A DNA stretch of 64,000 bases. Origin: Firmicutes bacterium ADurb.Bin193. GTDB lineage: Bacteria; Bacillota; Clostridia; Monoglobales; Firm-18. The notes beneath the pieces are model-generated. The model was not told the origin of the DNA. It was given only the letters and a program-made list of their open reading frames with translations, and did no database searches. The translations under genes and the position numbers were made by a program. Shown one piece after another: positions 15,762 through 24,182 of the stretch; position 1 is the stretch's first letter; each line of letters begins with the position of its first letter. The stretch is from NCBI GenBank assembly GCA_002070105.1, contig MWCQ01000007.1, forward strand, positions 1 to 64,000, read 5' to 3'.

Positions 15762-16993
15762 TGAACAAAGAGATATTTGAAAAAATAAAGGAACTTGTTG
15801 CGAGGGTTGAGTGTGACAGCCCGTTTTACAGGGAAAAGTTTAAGTCGGCGGGAATTACCGCTAAAAGCTTAAAGGAATTTTCGGACTTTGAGAAGATACC
15901 CTTTTCCGACAAAGCCGAGCTTCGGGTTGCGTACCCCTTAGGGCTTATGTCTGTCCCGCGAAGCGAGGTTGTTAGGATTCACTCATCGTCCGGCACCACG
16001 GGCTCGCCTGTTATTATTCCCTACACCAAAAAAGATGTCGAGGACTGGACGGCTATGTTCGCGCGCTGTTACGAAACGGCGGGCGTTACATGTGACGATG
16101 TTGTTCAGGTAACGCCGGGATATGGGCTTTGGACTGCGGGAATCGGCTTTCAGGCGGGAGCGGAGCGGGTAGGCGCAATGGTCGTGCCCATGGGCCCCGG
16201 CAACACCGACAAACAGCTTCAAATGATGACAGACCTTGAAAGCACCGTTTTTTGTTCTACCTCGTCATACGCCTTGCTTATAGCCGAGGAGGTTCAGAAA
16301 AGGGGATTAAGGGACAGAATTAAGCTTAAAAAGGGAATTATAGGCTCGGAGCGCTGGGGAGATCTTATGCGCGGGAGGATAGAAAGTGAGCTTGGTATTG
16401 AGCTTTTTGACATTTACGGTCTTACCGAGGTTTACGGCCCCGGGATTGCAATAGACTGCCCCTGTCATTGCGGTATGCATTACTGGGACGATTACCTTTA
16501 TTTTGAGATTATAGATTCTGACGGCATGGTGCTTCCGCACGGGGAAACGGGCGAGCTTGTCATAACCACGCTATGCAAGGAGGGCGCGCCCCTTGTCCGT
16601 TACAGGACGCACGATTTGACAAGGATTATTCCGTCAAAGTGCAAATGCGGAAGTGTTTATCCGATGATTGACAGAATTGTCGGAAGAACAGACGATATGA
16701 TTAAGGTTAAGGGGGTAAACATCTACCCCGCCAACATAGACACGCTCCTCAAAGATGTTGACGGCGCAAGCAGTGAGTATCAGATTATTATTGACCACAA
16801 AAACGGCAGGGACACCGTGCTACTTAAGGTGGAGAAAAAGGACGGTGCGGACAAAAACACGGTAGAGCGCACCGTTTGTGAGCTTTTCAAAAAGCGTATA
16901 GGCATAGCGATTGAGGTTGATGCGCTTTGTATCGGCGAGATACCGCGAAGCGAAAAGAAAAGCCGCAGGGTGTTTGATTACAGGGAATGTTGA
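15758..16993 (+). CDS. phenylacetate-CoA ligase-like (aryl-CoA ligase, PaaK family)
   Basis: A 411-residue ANL-superfamily adenylating enzyme. It has the phosphate loop HSSSGTTGSP, an AMP-binding motif YGLTEVYGPG, the hinge DLTRI and a PaaK-type C-terminal domain (DDMIKVKGVNIYP ... EKKSRRVFDYR). It activates aryl acids such as phenylacetate or indoleacetate to CoA esters with ATP. Placement after iorAB means it shares the aryl-acetyl-CoA intermediate with that enzyme. The actual acid used is not determined by sequence; the TrpP-like transporter and leader favour indoleacetate. Confidence 0.88.
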   Translation: MMNKEIFEKIKELVARVECDSPFYREKFKSAGITAKSLKEFSDFEKIPFSDKAELRVAYPLGLMSVPRSEVVRIHSSSGTTGSPVIIPYTKKDVEDWTAMFARCYETAGVTCDDVVQVTPGYGLWTAGIGFQAGAERVGAMVVPMGPGNTDKQLQMMTDLESTVFCSTSSYALLIAEEVQKRGLRDRIKLKKGIIGSERWGDLMRGRIESELGIELFDIYGLTEVYGPGIAIDCPCHCGMHYWDDYLYFEIIDSDGMVLPHGETGELVITTLCKEGAPLVRYRTHDLTRIIPSKCKCGSVYPMIDRIVGRTDDMIKVKGVNIYPANIDTLLKDVDGASSEYQIIIDHKNGRDTVLLKVEKKDGADKNTVERTVCELFKKRIGIAIEVDALCIGEIPRSEKKSRRVFDYREC

Positions 16994-17111
16994 TTATAAA
17001 GCGTTCGGGCGCGTAGCGCTTTCCCGAATGCAACCGCTTGCCGCGCGAGCATGAGCGAAGGCGAAATTTACTTGCGCCGAAGCGTGAAATTGCATAATTT
17101 CCTATAAATTC

Positions 17112-17148
17112 AAAGCCAAAAGCGTTATATGCCGCCTTTGGCTTTTTT
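17112..17148 (+). terminator. operon terminator after the PaaK-like gene
   Basis: AAAGCCAAA (17112-17120) pairs with TTTGGCTTT (17137-17145) followed by T residues. A second stem upstream, GCGTTCGGG (17001-17009) with CCCGAATGC (17023-17031), may be an extragenic palindrome. Confidence 0.7.
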
Positions 17149-17184
17149 GTTTAATATTTAGATTTATTGTTCTTACGGCTTGTT

Positions 17185-17799
17185 TCATTGCTTTTTTCCG
17201 AAAAGCTCTAATAATCTGAACTTTATTCTTACGGGCATTCCGCCGTTTATGGAACTTGCGATAAGACTGTATTCCTCTTCAGTCAGGACATTTTTAAGCT
17301 TTTGTTTTCCCTCATCGGAAATAGTGCCGCCGGAGGCATTTACAAAGCAAAGCTGCGGAAACAGCACACACCACCAGTTTTGCCCCTCGCCTTCGCCTAT
17401 AATAATGCGGAGTGCGTCATACCGCCCCGCAGGCAGACGGGCATCGCCGTAATGTTTTGTGGGAAAAGCGAAATTGCCAAGCGTAGCTGTTACGCCGAGG
17501 TTGCAACCGTTTTTCCTAAGCTCATCCTTAGCCGCGGCGGCTATACCCTTAAGCTCTTTTTGTATTATCTCCTTGGTTTGCTCGGCGTCTTGGGCGGAAT
17601 CAAGCTTATCCTCAAGATAGCCGATTACCGCATCCTTTACTTTTATTTTCAGGTTTTGGTCATAGTCGCTGTCGCTTGCCGCTATTACATGAAGGCGCAC
17701 GATGCTTTTTTCAATATCCGCCTTAACGCCCGACAAATACTGCATATATATACCCGTAACCGCAAGGCCTATAAAAACAGCAATTCTTAATCTCTTCAT
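17185..17799 (-). CDS. spoIIR: stage II sporulation protein R
   Basis: A 204-residue secreted signalling protein. ATG 17799 follows SD GGAGGGG; a longer frame to 17934 has no support and would include the promoter. The N-terminal signal or anchor is at residues 1-22. The conserved core has VRLHVIAASDSDYDQNLKIKVKDAV, here cited as its first part VRLHVIAASDSD, and a C-terminal WWCVLFPQLCF motif typical of SpoIIR. In sporulation it is made in the forespore under sigma F and triggers SpoIIGA to process pro-sigma E in the mother cell. A sigma-F-like promoter is found upstream. Confidence 0.9.
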   Translation of the reverse strand: MKRLRIAVFIGLAVTGIYMQYLSGVKADIEKSIVRLHVIAASDSDYDQNLKIKVKDAVIGYLEDKLDSAQDAEQTKEIIQKELKGIAAAAKDELRKNGCNLGVTATLGNFAFPTKHYGDARLPAGRYDALRIIIGEGEGQNWWCVLFPQLCFVNASGGTISDEGKQKLKNVLTEEEYSLIASSINGGMPVRIKFRLLELFGKKQ

Positions 17800-17826
17800 A
17801 AAACCCCTCCGCTCCAGATTGATGAA

Positions 17827-17855
17827 ATTATTGACAGCAACGGAAGGTTTTATAC
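17827..17855 (-). promoter_or_regulatory. sigma-F-like promoter of spoIIR
   Basis: On the minus strand GTATA (17855-17851), a 15-nt spacer and GTCAATAAT (17835-17827) match the sigma-F pattern (GywTA, N15, GgnrAnAnT). It ends 27 bp before the spoIIR start. Sigma-F control is what is known for spoIIR in Bacillus. Confidence 0.6.
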
Positions 17856-17878
17856 CGGTAGCAGGGTAAAATTTAAAA

Positions 17879-17905
17879 CGCCCTTCGCAAAATCTGCGAA
17901 GGGCG
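17879..17905 (-). terminator. terminator of rpsU-yqeY
   Basis: CGCCCTTCGCA (17879-17889) and TGCGAAGGGCG (17895-17905) form a perfect 11-bp stem. On the minus strand it is followed by TTTTAAATTTT, and it separates yqeY from spoIIR. Confidence 0.8.
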
Positions 17906-17947
17906 TATTTTTGATATCTGAAATTTTTAGCCACAGCGGGTCGGATT

Positions 17948-18391
17948 TTATGACAGATTTCTCTTTACCGCCTCGTTTACTGCCTTTCCGTCGGCTTTTC
18001 CTTTGGTTTTCGGCATAAGATATGCCATTACCTTTCCGATATCCTTCATGGAGGATGCGCCGGTGCTTGCAATAGCCTCTTTTACAAGCGCTTCAATCTC
18101 TGCCTCGCTCATTTGCTCGGGAAGATATGCCATAAGCACTTCAATTTCACGGTTGAGCGCATCAATAAGCTCCTGCCTGCCGCTTTTTACATAGTCCGGG
18201 AGGACATCCTTGCGTTTTTTTACTTCCTTTGCGATAACCTCGATTACACCGTTGTCGTCAAGAGTAATCTTGTTATCCTTTTCGACCTGAAGAACAGAGG
18301 CCCTTACCATCTGAACGGCATTTTTTCTGTTAACATCTTTATCCTTCATGGCCTGCTTCAAATCTTCCATAAGCTTTTCTTTAAGAGCCAC
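17948..18391 (-). CDS. yqeY: GatB/YqeY domain protein
   Basis: A 147-residue soluble protein homologous to the C-terminal tail domain of GatB, which binds tRNA in the amidotransferase. The precise role of stand-alone YqeY is not known. It is helical and lysine-rich, with the usual MKDIGKVMAYLMPKTKGKADG region. GTG start at 18391. It lies just after rpsU, an arrangement conserved in Firmicutes, and shares its promoter at 18650-18678. Confidence 0.9.
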   Translation of the reverse strand: MALKEKLMEDLKQAMKDKDVNRKNAVQMVRASVLQVEKDNKITLDDNGVIEVIAKEVKKRKDVLPDYVKSGRQELIDALNREIEVLMAYLPEQMSEAEIEALVKEAIASTGASSMKDIGKVMAYLMPKTKGKADGKAVNEAVKRNLS

Positions 18392-18411
18392 TTATAATCA
18401 CTGCTTTCCAA

Positions 18412-18585
18412 TTAAAACTTTCGCTTTCTCGCAGCCTCCGATTTCTTTTTTCTTCTAACGCTTGGCTTTTCATAATGCTCCCTTTTACGGATTTCGGATA
18501 AAACCCCCGATTTTGAGCATTGTCTTTTAAACCGGCGAAGTGCGCTGTCTAATGATTCATTTTCTTTAACTCTTATTTCTGCCAC
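18412..18585 (-). CDS. rpsU: small ribosomal subunit protein bS21
   Basis: 57 residues starting at GTG 18585, 6 nt after GGAGGGA. Longer frames to 18678 overlap the promoter. The sequence [20 protein letters not shown] and the basic tail [14 protein letters not shown] are diagnostic of S21, which binds the 30S platform near the anti-SD. First gene of rpsU-yqeY. Confidence 0.95.
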   Translation of the reverse strand: MAEIRVKENESLDSALRRFKRQCSKSGVLSEIRKREHYEKPSVRRKKKSEAARKRKF

Positions 18586-18649
18586 AAACTTCCCTCCCTC
18601 CGCTACGGTAAATGTATGCGGCAATCGGACAAACACCGATACGAAATAT

Positions 18650-18678
18650 ATTATACCTAAAACCGCTTTATGTGTCAA
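18650..18678 (-). promoter_or_regulatory. consensus promoter of rpsU-yqeY
   Basis: TTGACA (18678-18673), 17-nt spacer, TATAAT (18655-18650). Perfect hexamers and spacing fit a strong housekeeping promoter. Confidence 0.85.
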
Positions 18679-18804
18679 GGATTATTTTTCGACACGCGCC
18701 TTTCGGACAAGCCCGCAAAAGCTTTATTGACGGTAAGTAAGGACATGATTTGCCGCTTTCAGGACCATTTGGCAGAAGATACATTCAAAGATATTCAGAT
18801 AATG

Positions 18805-18833
18805 TCATAAATGAACAACCCCTCCAATATAAT
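18805..18833 (+). promoter_or_regulatory. sigma-E-like promoter of spoIVA
   Basis: TCATAAA (18805-18811), 14-nt spacer and AATATAAT (18826-18833) resemble the sigma-E pattern (kmATATT, N14, CATACAmT), about 35 bp before the start. Fits the known mother-cell control of spoIVA, but matches are imperfect. Confidence 0.45.
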
Positions 18834-18868
18834 GTATTGTCCAAAAATTATATAAGGGGGAGTTTTGA

Positions 18869-20344
18869 TTGGATAACAATATATACAGGGATATCGCAGA
18901 GAGAACCGACGGGGATATATATATCGGCGTTGTAGGTCCCGTTCGGACGGGGAAAAGCACATTCATCAAAAAGTTTATGGATAAGCTTGTTATACCCAAC
19001 ATTGAAAACGACAACAAGAGAGAGCGGGCGATTGACGAGCTTCCGCAAAGCGCACAGGGGCGGACAATAATGACGACAGAGCCTAAATTTGTTCCGAATG
19101 AGGCTGTTGAGGTAACCTTAAACGACAATGCTATGTTCAGGGTTCGCATGATTGACTGTGTGGGCTATATAGTCCCCGGCGCCATGGGGCATATTGAGGA
19201 TGATATGCCGAGAATGGTCACAACCCCATGGTTTGAAAATGAGATACCCTTTGAGCAGGCCGCGGAGCTTGGCACAAAAAAGGTTATTGACGAGCACTCC
19301 ACAATCGGTCTTGTGGTAACGACCGACGGCTCTTTTACCGAAATAGGCCGTGAGGATTATGAAATGGCCGAGGAGAGGGTTATAAACGAGCTTAAGGACA
19401 TCAACAAGCCCTTTTTGGTTCTTCTTAACACAACCCGCCCGAAAAGCGAGGCAACCCAAATGCTGAAGAATGAGCTTGAAAACAAGTACGGGGTTTCGGT
19501 TATGCCGATTAATTGCGCCGAAATGGACATAGAGGACATAAACGAGGTAATCGAGCGCGTTTTGTATGAGTTCCCGCTTACGGAGATTACGATTAATATG
19601 CCCTCATGGATGGGCTCGCTTGACAACAGCCACTATCTGAAGTGCGATATATTGAACTGTGTCAAAAAGTCCGTTAAGGATATTTCGAAAATCAGAGAGG
19701 CAAAGGACATTATCAACGCCATGGAGGAAAGCGAAAATGTAAGCCGTGTCAATGTTGACGAAATAAAGCTCGGCGAGGGCTCTATGTCGATAACGATTTA
19801 TGCGGTTGACGGACTGTTCTATAAGGTTATCAGCGAGGCGAGCGGTATCGAAATTGACGATGACGACAAACTTATGGCGCTTATGATCGAGATGGGCAGC
19901 ATGAAGAAGGAATATGATAAAATTGCACCCGCCCTCAAATGTGTTCGTGACAACGGATATGGCATTGTGTATCCCACAATGGATGAGATGACACTTGAGG
20001 ACCCCGAAATCGTAAAACAGGGAAATCGTTACGGCGTCCGCCTTCGTGCGAGTGCACCAAGTATACATTTAATAAGGGCGGATATCGAAACGGAGGTCAG
20101 CCCCATTGTTGGAACCGAGAGGCAGTCTGAGGAGCTTATACACTATCTGTTGAATGAGTTTGACGACGACCCGGTAAGGATTTGGCAGAGCAACATCTTC
20201 GGAAAGTCACTTAACGAGCTTGTCAATGAGGGACTTCACAACAAGCTTGTAAGAATGCCTGAGGATGCTCAGGTAAAGCTTCAGGAAACGCTTCAGCGTA
20301 TCATAAACGAGGGCAGCGGCGGATTGATTTGTATAATACTCTGA
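18869..20344 (+). CDS. spoIVA: stage IV sporulation protein A, spore-coat morphogenetic ATPase
   Basis: 491 residues, the usual SpoIVA length. TTG start at 18869 with SD AGGGGGAG. The N-terminal TRAFAC-like ATPase domain has Walker A GPVRTGKS (23-30). The C-terminus ends in the hydrophobic GLICIIL-type tail used for anchoring to SpoVM at the forespore surface. SpoIVA polymerises with ATP hydrolysis to form the coat basement layer. Monocistronic, in the mother-cell regulon. Confidence 0.95.
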   Translation: MDNNIYRDIAERTDGDIYIGVVGPVRTGKSTFIKKFMDKLVIPNIENDNKRERAIDELPQSAQGRTIMTTEPKFVPNEAVEVTLNDNAMFRVRMIDCVGYIVPGAMGHIEDDMPRMVTTPWFENEIPFEQAAELGTKKVIDEHSTIGLVVTTDGSFTEIGREDYEMAEERVINELKDINKPFLVLLNTTRPKSEATQMLKNELENKYGVSVMPINCAEMDIEDINEVIERVLYEFPLTEITINMPSWMGSLDNSHYLKCDILNCVKKSVKDISKIREAKDIINAMEESENVSRVNVDEIKLGEGSMSITIYAVDGLFYKVISEASGIEIDDDDKLMALMIEMGSMKKEYDKIAPALKCVRDNGYGIVYPTMDEMTLEDPEIVKQGNRYGVRLRASAPSIHLIRADIETEVSPIVGTERQSEELIHYLLNEFDDDPVRIWQSNIFGKSLNELVNEGLHNKLVRMPEDAQVKLQETLQRIINEGSGGLICIIL

Positions 20345-20473
20345 CCCTCTAAGGAACGAGGGGGGAAAACGGCCCCTCTGTGAATTACGGTTCGCAGGGG
20401 GGCTGCTTCGTGCCCTTTTATACCCCCTACCCCTTTATTAGTGAGGAAATAGTTAATTGTAAACAGTAAAGCG

Positions 20474-20548
20474 GTCAAGACCGTTCCCTGCGAGTAGCGG
20501 GAGCAACAACTATCTGCATATTGCGGTTGTGTAGGGAAGGGTCTTGAC
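20474..20548. repeat. long intergenic hairpin (palindromic element)
   Basis: GTCAAGACC-G-TTCCCT (20474-20489) pairs with AGGGAA-G-GGTCTTGAC (20533-20548): 15 pairs around one symmetrical G/G mismatch, enclosing a 43-nt interior that can fold further. It lies in the 509-bp gene-free stretch after spoIVA and looks like a MITE-like or REP-like palindrome. No RNA family recognised. Confidence 0.6.
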
Positions 20549-20592
20549 TCTTTCGAAAAATGCATTTTTACATGTACACAGTTAAAAATGTG

Positions 20593-20798
20593 TTGCGTTA
20601 TGCCAAAAAATATGGTATAATAAACGCAAGCGTTTATTATACGCTCCGCATGGAATTTATCGCGCCGCCGAAATTTTCCTCGCAAAAACCGCTCGGAAAC
20701 GGCGATGCGCAATTATACCATAATTCGCTTCGCTTTTATGGTATAATATATTAATAGAAACACCTGTTTGCAGCGGCGGCGGTTGCCGCCGCTGTTTT
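20593..20798 (+). ncRNA. candidate small RNA unit: promoter to terminator
   Basis: TTGCGT (20593-20598), 17-nt spacer and TATAAT (20616-20621) form a fair promoter. A perfect 10-bp GC stem (20771-20780 with 20785-20794) followed by TTTTAC ATTTT forms a terminator. The transcript of about 170 nt contains no ORF that I would accept. Inside are a hairpin at 20630-20710 (GCGC..CGCCG with CGGCG..GCGC) and the 12-bp palindrome arms 20712-20723 and 20736-20747. The -10 region is itself part of a perfect 13-bp palindrome (20615-20627 with 20630-20642). It may be a small RNA, or simply two extragenic palindromes. Confidence 0.3.
20771..20798 (+). terminator. strong intrinsic terminator upstream of the amino acid ATPase
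   Basis: CAGCGGCGGC (20771-20780), GGTT loop, GCCGCCGCTG (20785-20794), then TTTT. It terminates transcription before the gene at 20854, which therefore needs its own start signal between 20799 and 20853, or readthrough. Confidence 0.75.
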
Positions 20799-20853
20799 AC
20801 ATTTTGTTTAGCTCAGACATTAACCGCAAAATTCGGGGGGAGGCATTAATCGG

Positions 20854-21576
20854 GTGATACATATTGAGAATTTATATAAAAGATTCGGCGATATCGAAGT
20901 TTTGAAGGGGATTACCGAAGAAATCACCCGCGGCGAGGTTGTTGCCATTATTGGGCCTTCGGGCTCCGGCAAGAGTACATTTTTGCGTTGTCTTAACCTT
21001 CTTGAGATGCCCACTTCGGGGACCATAACGGTTGACGGCGAGGTTATAACCGCGAAGGGTACGGACATTAACGCTCTTCGGCGCAAGATGGGAATGGTCT
21101 TTCAGCAGTTTAACCTTTTTCCGCATCTGACGGTAATGCAAAACATAACCTTAGCGCCGATAAAGATTAAAAAAATGCCCCACCCGGATGCAAAAAAACA
21201 GGCGCACCGTCTTTTGGAGCGTGTCGGGCTTACCGACAAGGCGGCTTCCTATCCCGCTCAGCTTTCGGGCGGGCAGAAGCAGAGAATCGCAATCGCGAGA
21301 GCCCTTGCCATGTCGCCTGAGATTATGCTTTTTGACGAGCCTACAAGCTCGCTTGACCCCGAGATGGTCGGGGAGGTTTTGGAGGTTATGAAAAACCTTG
21401 CCAAAGACGGTATGACTATGGCCGTGGTAACACACGAAATGGGCTTTGCCCGTGAAGCGGCCGACAGGGTTGTTTTTATGGACGATGGGATAATCGCCGA
21501 ACGCGGCACTCCCTCCGAGCTGTTTCAAAACCCAAAAAATCCGAGAACAAGGGCCTTTTTAAGTAAGGTTCTGTAA
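20854..21576 (+). CDS. polar amino acid ABC transporter ATPase (GlnQ/HisP-like), orphan
   Basis: 240 residues with all ABC motifs: Walker [10 protein letters not shown]-loop [11 protein letters not shown], signature LSGGQKQR, Walker [14 protein letters not shown] and H-loop THEMG. The whole length and the C-terminal [12 protein letters not shown] tail are typical of polar amino acid importers. GTG start after GGGGAGG. No permease or binding protein is adjacent, so it must pair with subunits encoded elsewhere. Confidence 0.88.
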   Translation: MIHIENLYKRFGDIEVLKGITEEITRGEVVAIIGPSGSGKSTFLRCLNLLEMPTSGTITVDGEVITAKGTDINALRRKMGMVFQQFNLFPHLTVMQNITLAPIKIKKMPHPDAKKQAHRLLERVGLTDKAASYPAQLSGGQKQRIAIARALAMSPEIMLFDEPTSSLDPEMVGEVLEVMKNLAKDGMTMAVVTHEMGFAREAADRVVFMDDGIIAERGTPSELFQNPKNPRTRAFLSKVL

Positions 21577-21621
21577 CACAGCCCACCTCGCCTGAATAGT
21601 ATATAGCGAGGTGAGCATACA

Positions 21622-21960
21622 ATGATGAGTGTATTTTTTTCAGCGGTGGTTTGTTTTTTCGCCATATTCGGGGTTATTCAGCTTGCGAAAAACATATACA
21701 ACGAATTCATAAAATCACACAATGACTTTTTTATTGTAATTTCGGTAAAAAACCAACAGGATTATATTGAGGACATCATACGCACGACTGTCTGGAAAAG
21801 CCTTAACAGGCTCGGCGGGCGGGAAGTTCCGCAGATATATGTGGTGGATTTCGGATCAACCGACGATACCCTTTTGATTTTAAAAAGAATTTGTGAGAAT
21901 TATGATTTTGTCACGGTTATGAGCCGCGAGGAATACATAGCATTAATGGAGAAAAAATAA
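21622..21960 (+). CDS. small membrane protein with GT-A-like domain
   Basis: 112 residues: an N-terminal membrane helix (about 3-23) followed by a compact alpha/beta domain. The domain runs FFIVISVKNQQDYIEDIIRTT and then VVDFGSTDDT, which resembles the start of family-2 glycosyltransferases (V.D.gStDdT). It is far too short to be a full glycosyltransferase and lacks the acceptor half. It is adjacent to recD2, with ATG 21963 following the stop by 2 bp. Function unknown. Confidence 0.55.
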   Translation: MMSVFFSAVVCFFAIFGVIQLAKNIYNEFIKSHNDFFIVISVKNQQDYIEDIIRTTVWKSLNRLGGREVPQIYVVDFGSTDDTLLILKRICENYDFVTVMSREEYIALMEKK

Positions 21961-21962
21961 AA

Positions 21963-24182
21963 ATGAGTATTGAGCGTACGGATGAAAAACAAACATTAAA
22001 GGGCGTAGTGGAGGACATTGTTTATTATAACAGCGAAAACTGCTATGCCGTTTGTTATGTTCAAACCGAAACGGAGTATGCCGCCGTTGTGGGCTATTTG
22101 CCATATATTTGCGAGGGCGACAGCATAACCGTAACGGGAAGCTGGACACGCCATGCGGAGTATGGCGAGCAGTTTAAGGCGGAGTTTTACGAAAAAAATA
22201 TGCCTAAACAAAAGGAGGATATTTTAAAATATCTCTCCTCCGGCATCATTAAGGGTATTCGCCGTGCCACCGCGGAAAAGATTGTGGATTGTTTCGGCGA
22301 AAATGCACTTGATGTTATAGCCAATTCTCCTGAGGAGCTTTCCTCCATAAAAGGAATATCCAGGGATAAGGCAATTATGATAGGCGAGTCATACGCCAAA
22401 CAAATCGGCGTTCGGGATACCGTTATTTTTCTTCAAAAGTACGGTCTTCCGCCAAGCCTTGCAGTAAAGGTGTACAAGCATTACGGCGCGGCGGCGACCG
22501 ACGTGATAAAGCAAAACCCGTATCTGCTCTCGCGGGAGGTTTACGGTATCGGCTTCAAAACTGCGGACAAGATTGCTATGAGTATGGGCTTTGAGCCCAA
22601 TTCACAGCTAAGGATACAGGCAGCGGCGGAATATGTTCTCTGGGATGGGGCGCTTTCGGGGCATACCTTTTTGCCGCGGCATGAGCTTGCCGAAAGGACC
22701 TGCCGTCTTATCGGCGTTGAAGGTGAGGAATGTGAGACGGCTATATCTTCCATGCTTTTTTCCAACAACCTGATTGCAGAGAGGCTTGACGAAACCGATG
22801 CGGTTTATCAGCCTTCCCTGCACTATGCGGAGGTACAGACCGCTTTAAGGCTTTGCAAAATCGCACGGGTAAACTTTATTCAGTCGGATATTGATATAGA
22901 TAAAATTATGTCCGAGACGCAGTCCTGCCTCGGAATAACCCTTGCCGAAAATCAGAGGGAGGCGGTGCTTGCCTCGCTGAAAAACGGTGCGCTTGTTATA
23001 ACGGGCGGTCCCGGAACAGGGAAAACCACAATAATCAGGGCAATTATCGATGTAATGGAGCGGCTCGGCAAAAGCGTGGCGCTTACCGCCCCTACCGGCA
23101 GGGCGGCAAAGCGTATGAGTGAAATGTGCGGTATGGAGGCAAAAACCATCCACCGTCTTTTAGAGGTTAATTTTTCGGAGGATGAATATAAAATGAGCTT
23201 CGCCCGCAACGAGGACAACCCCTTGGAGTGTGATGTCGTTATCGTTGACGAGATGAGCATGGTTGACATTATGCTTATGTACTCGCTTTTAAAGGCGGTT
23301 AAAACGGGGACAAGGCTTATTATGGTGGGCGACAGCGACCAGCTTCCCTCAGTCGGTGCGGGCAATGTGCTTCGGGATATAATTACATCTGATAGGGTTT
23401 ATGTTGTTCGTCTTACCGAAATTTTCAGGCAGGCAAAGGAGAGCATGATAGTCGTAAACGCCCACAGAATAAACAGGGGTGAGTATCCCACAGCCAACCG
23501 CAGAGAAAGCGACTTCTTCTTTATGCGCCGTGAGAGCGGACAGGAAATTACCGAAAGCATTGTCGACCTTTGTAAAAACCGTCTTCCGACAGTTTACGGC
23601 TATGATCCGATTGTGCAGATACAGGTTCTGACGCCCACACGAAAAGGGCCGACAGGCGTTATTGCGCTTAACGAAAGGCTGCAAAAGGCGCTTAATCCGC
23701 CAGCCAAATCCAAAAGGGAAAAAATCTATCGGGGCGTGACCTTCCGTGAGGGCGACAAGGTTATGCAGATAAAGAATAATTATGCCACAGAGTGGGAGCG
23801 CACGGACGGGGAAACCGGAAGCGGCGTTTTCAACGGTGATGTCGGGTATATTGAAAAGATAGACCCAAGCGAAGAAACAGTTACGATTGTCTTTGACGAC
23901 AAAAAGGCGGTATATGATTTTTCGGGACTTGAAGAGATTGACCTTGCGTATGCCGTTACCGTGCATAAAAGTCAGGGGAGTGAGTTTGACGCGGTTGTGA
24001 TACCGATGTATCCTGCCGCGCCGATGCTTATGAACAGAAACCTGTTATACACCGCCGTAACAAGAGCTAAAAAGCTTGTCGTTGTTGTGGGTCGGGAATC
24101 GGTTTTGCAGAGTATGGTCAATAATGTAAGCGAGCATAAGCGTTATTCCGGTCTTCAAAGCAGATTGAGGGATTATGTATGA
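21963..24182 (+). CDS. recD2: RecD2-type 5'-3' DNA helicase
   Basis: 739 residues, the normal size of RecD2 in bacteria without RecBC. The N-terminal OB-like and helix-hairpin-helix regions (about 1-200) precede the superfamily-1 helicase core. Walker A is GGPGTGKTT near residue 350, Walker B is VVIVDEMSMVD, and the late motif is YAVTVHKSQGSEF (motif V), followed by TAVTRAKKLVVVVG (motif VI). It acts in DNA repair and replication fork processing. It overlaps comF-like by 4 bp. Confidence 0.92.
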   Translation: MSIERTDEKQTLKGVVEDIVYYNSENCYAVCYVQTETEYAAVVGYLPYICEGDSITVTGSWTRHAEYGEQFKAEFYEKNMPKQKEDILKYLSSGIIKGIRRATAEKIVDCFGENALDVIANSPEELSSIKGISRDKAIMIGESYAKQIGVRDTVIFLQKYGLPPSLAVKVYKHYGAAATDVIKQNPYLLSREVYGIGFKTADKIAMSMGFEPNSQLRIQAAAEYVLWDGALSGHTFLPRHELAERTCRLIGVEGEECETAISSMLFSNNLIAERLDETDAVYQPSLHYAEVQTALRLCKIARVNFIQSDIDIDKIMSETQSCLGITLAENQREAVLASLKNGALVITGGPGTGKTTIIRAIIDVMERLGKSVALTAPTGRAAKRMSEMCGMEAKTIHRLLEVNFSEDEYKMSFARNEDNPLECDVVIVDEMSMVDIMLMYSLLKAVKTGTRLIMVGDSDQLPSVGAGNVLRDIITSDRVYVVRLTEIFRQAKESMIVVNAHRINRGEYPTANRRESDFFFMRRESGQEITESIVDLCKNRLPTVYGYDPIVQIQVLTPTRKGPTGVIALNERLQKALNPPAKSKREKIYRGVTFREGDKVMQIKNNYATEWERTDGETGSGVFNGDVGYIEKIDPSEETVTIVFDDKKAVYDFSGLEEIDLAYAVTVHKSQGSEFDAVVIPMYPAAPMLMNRNLLYTAVTRAKKLVVVVGRESVLQSMVNNVSEHKRYSGLQSRLRDYV

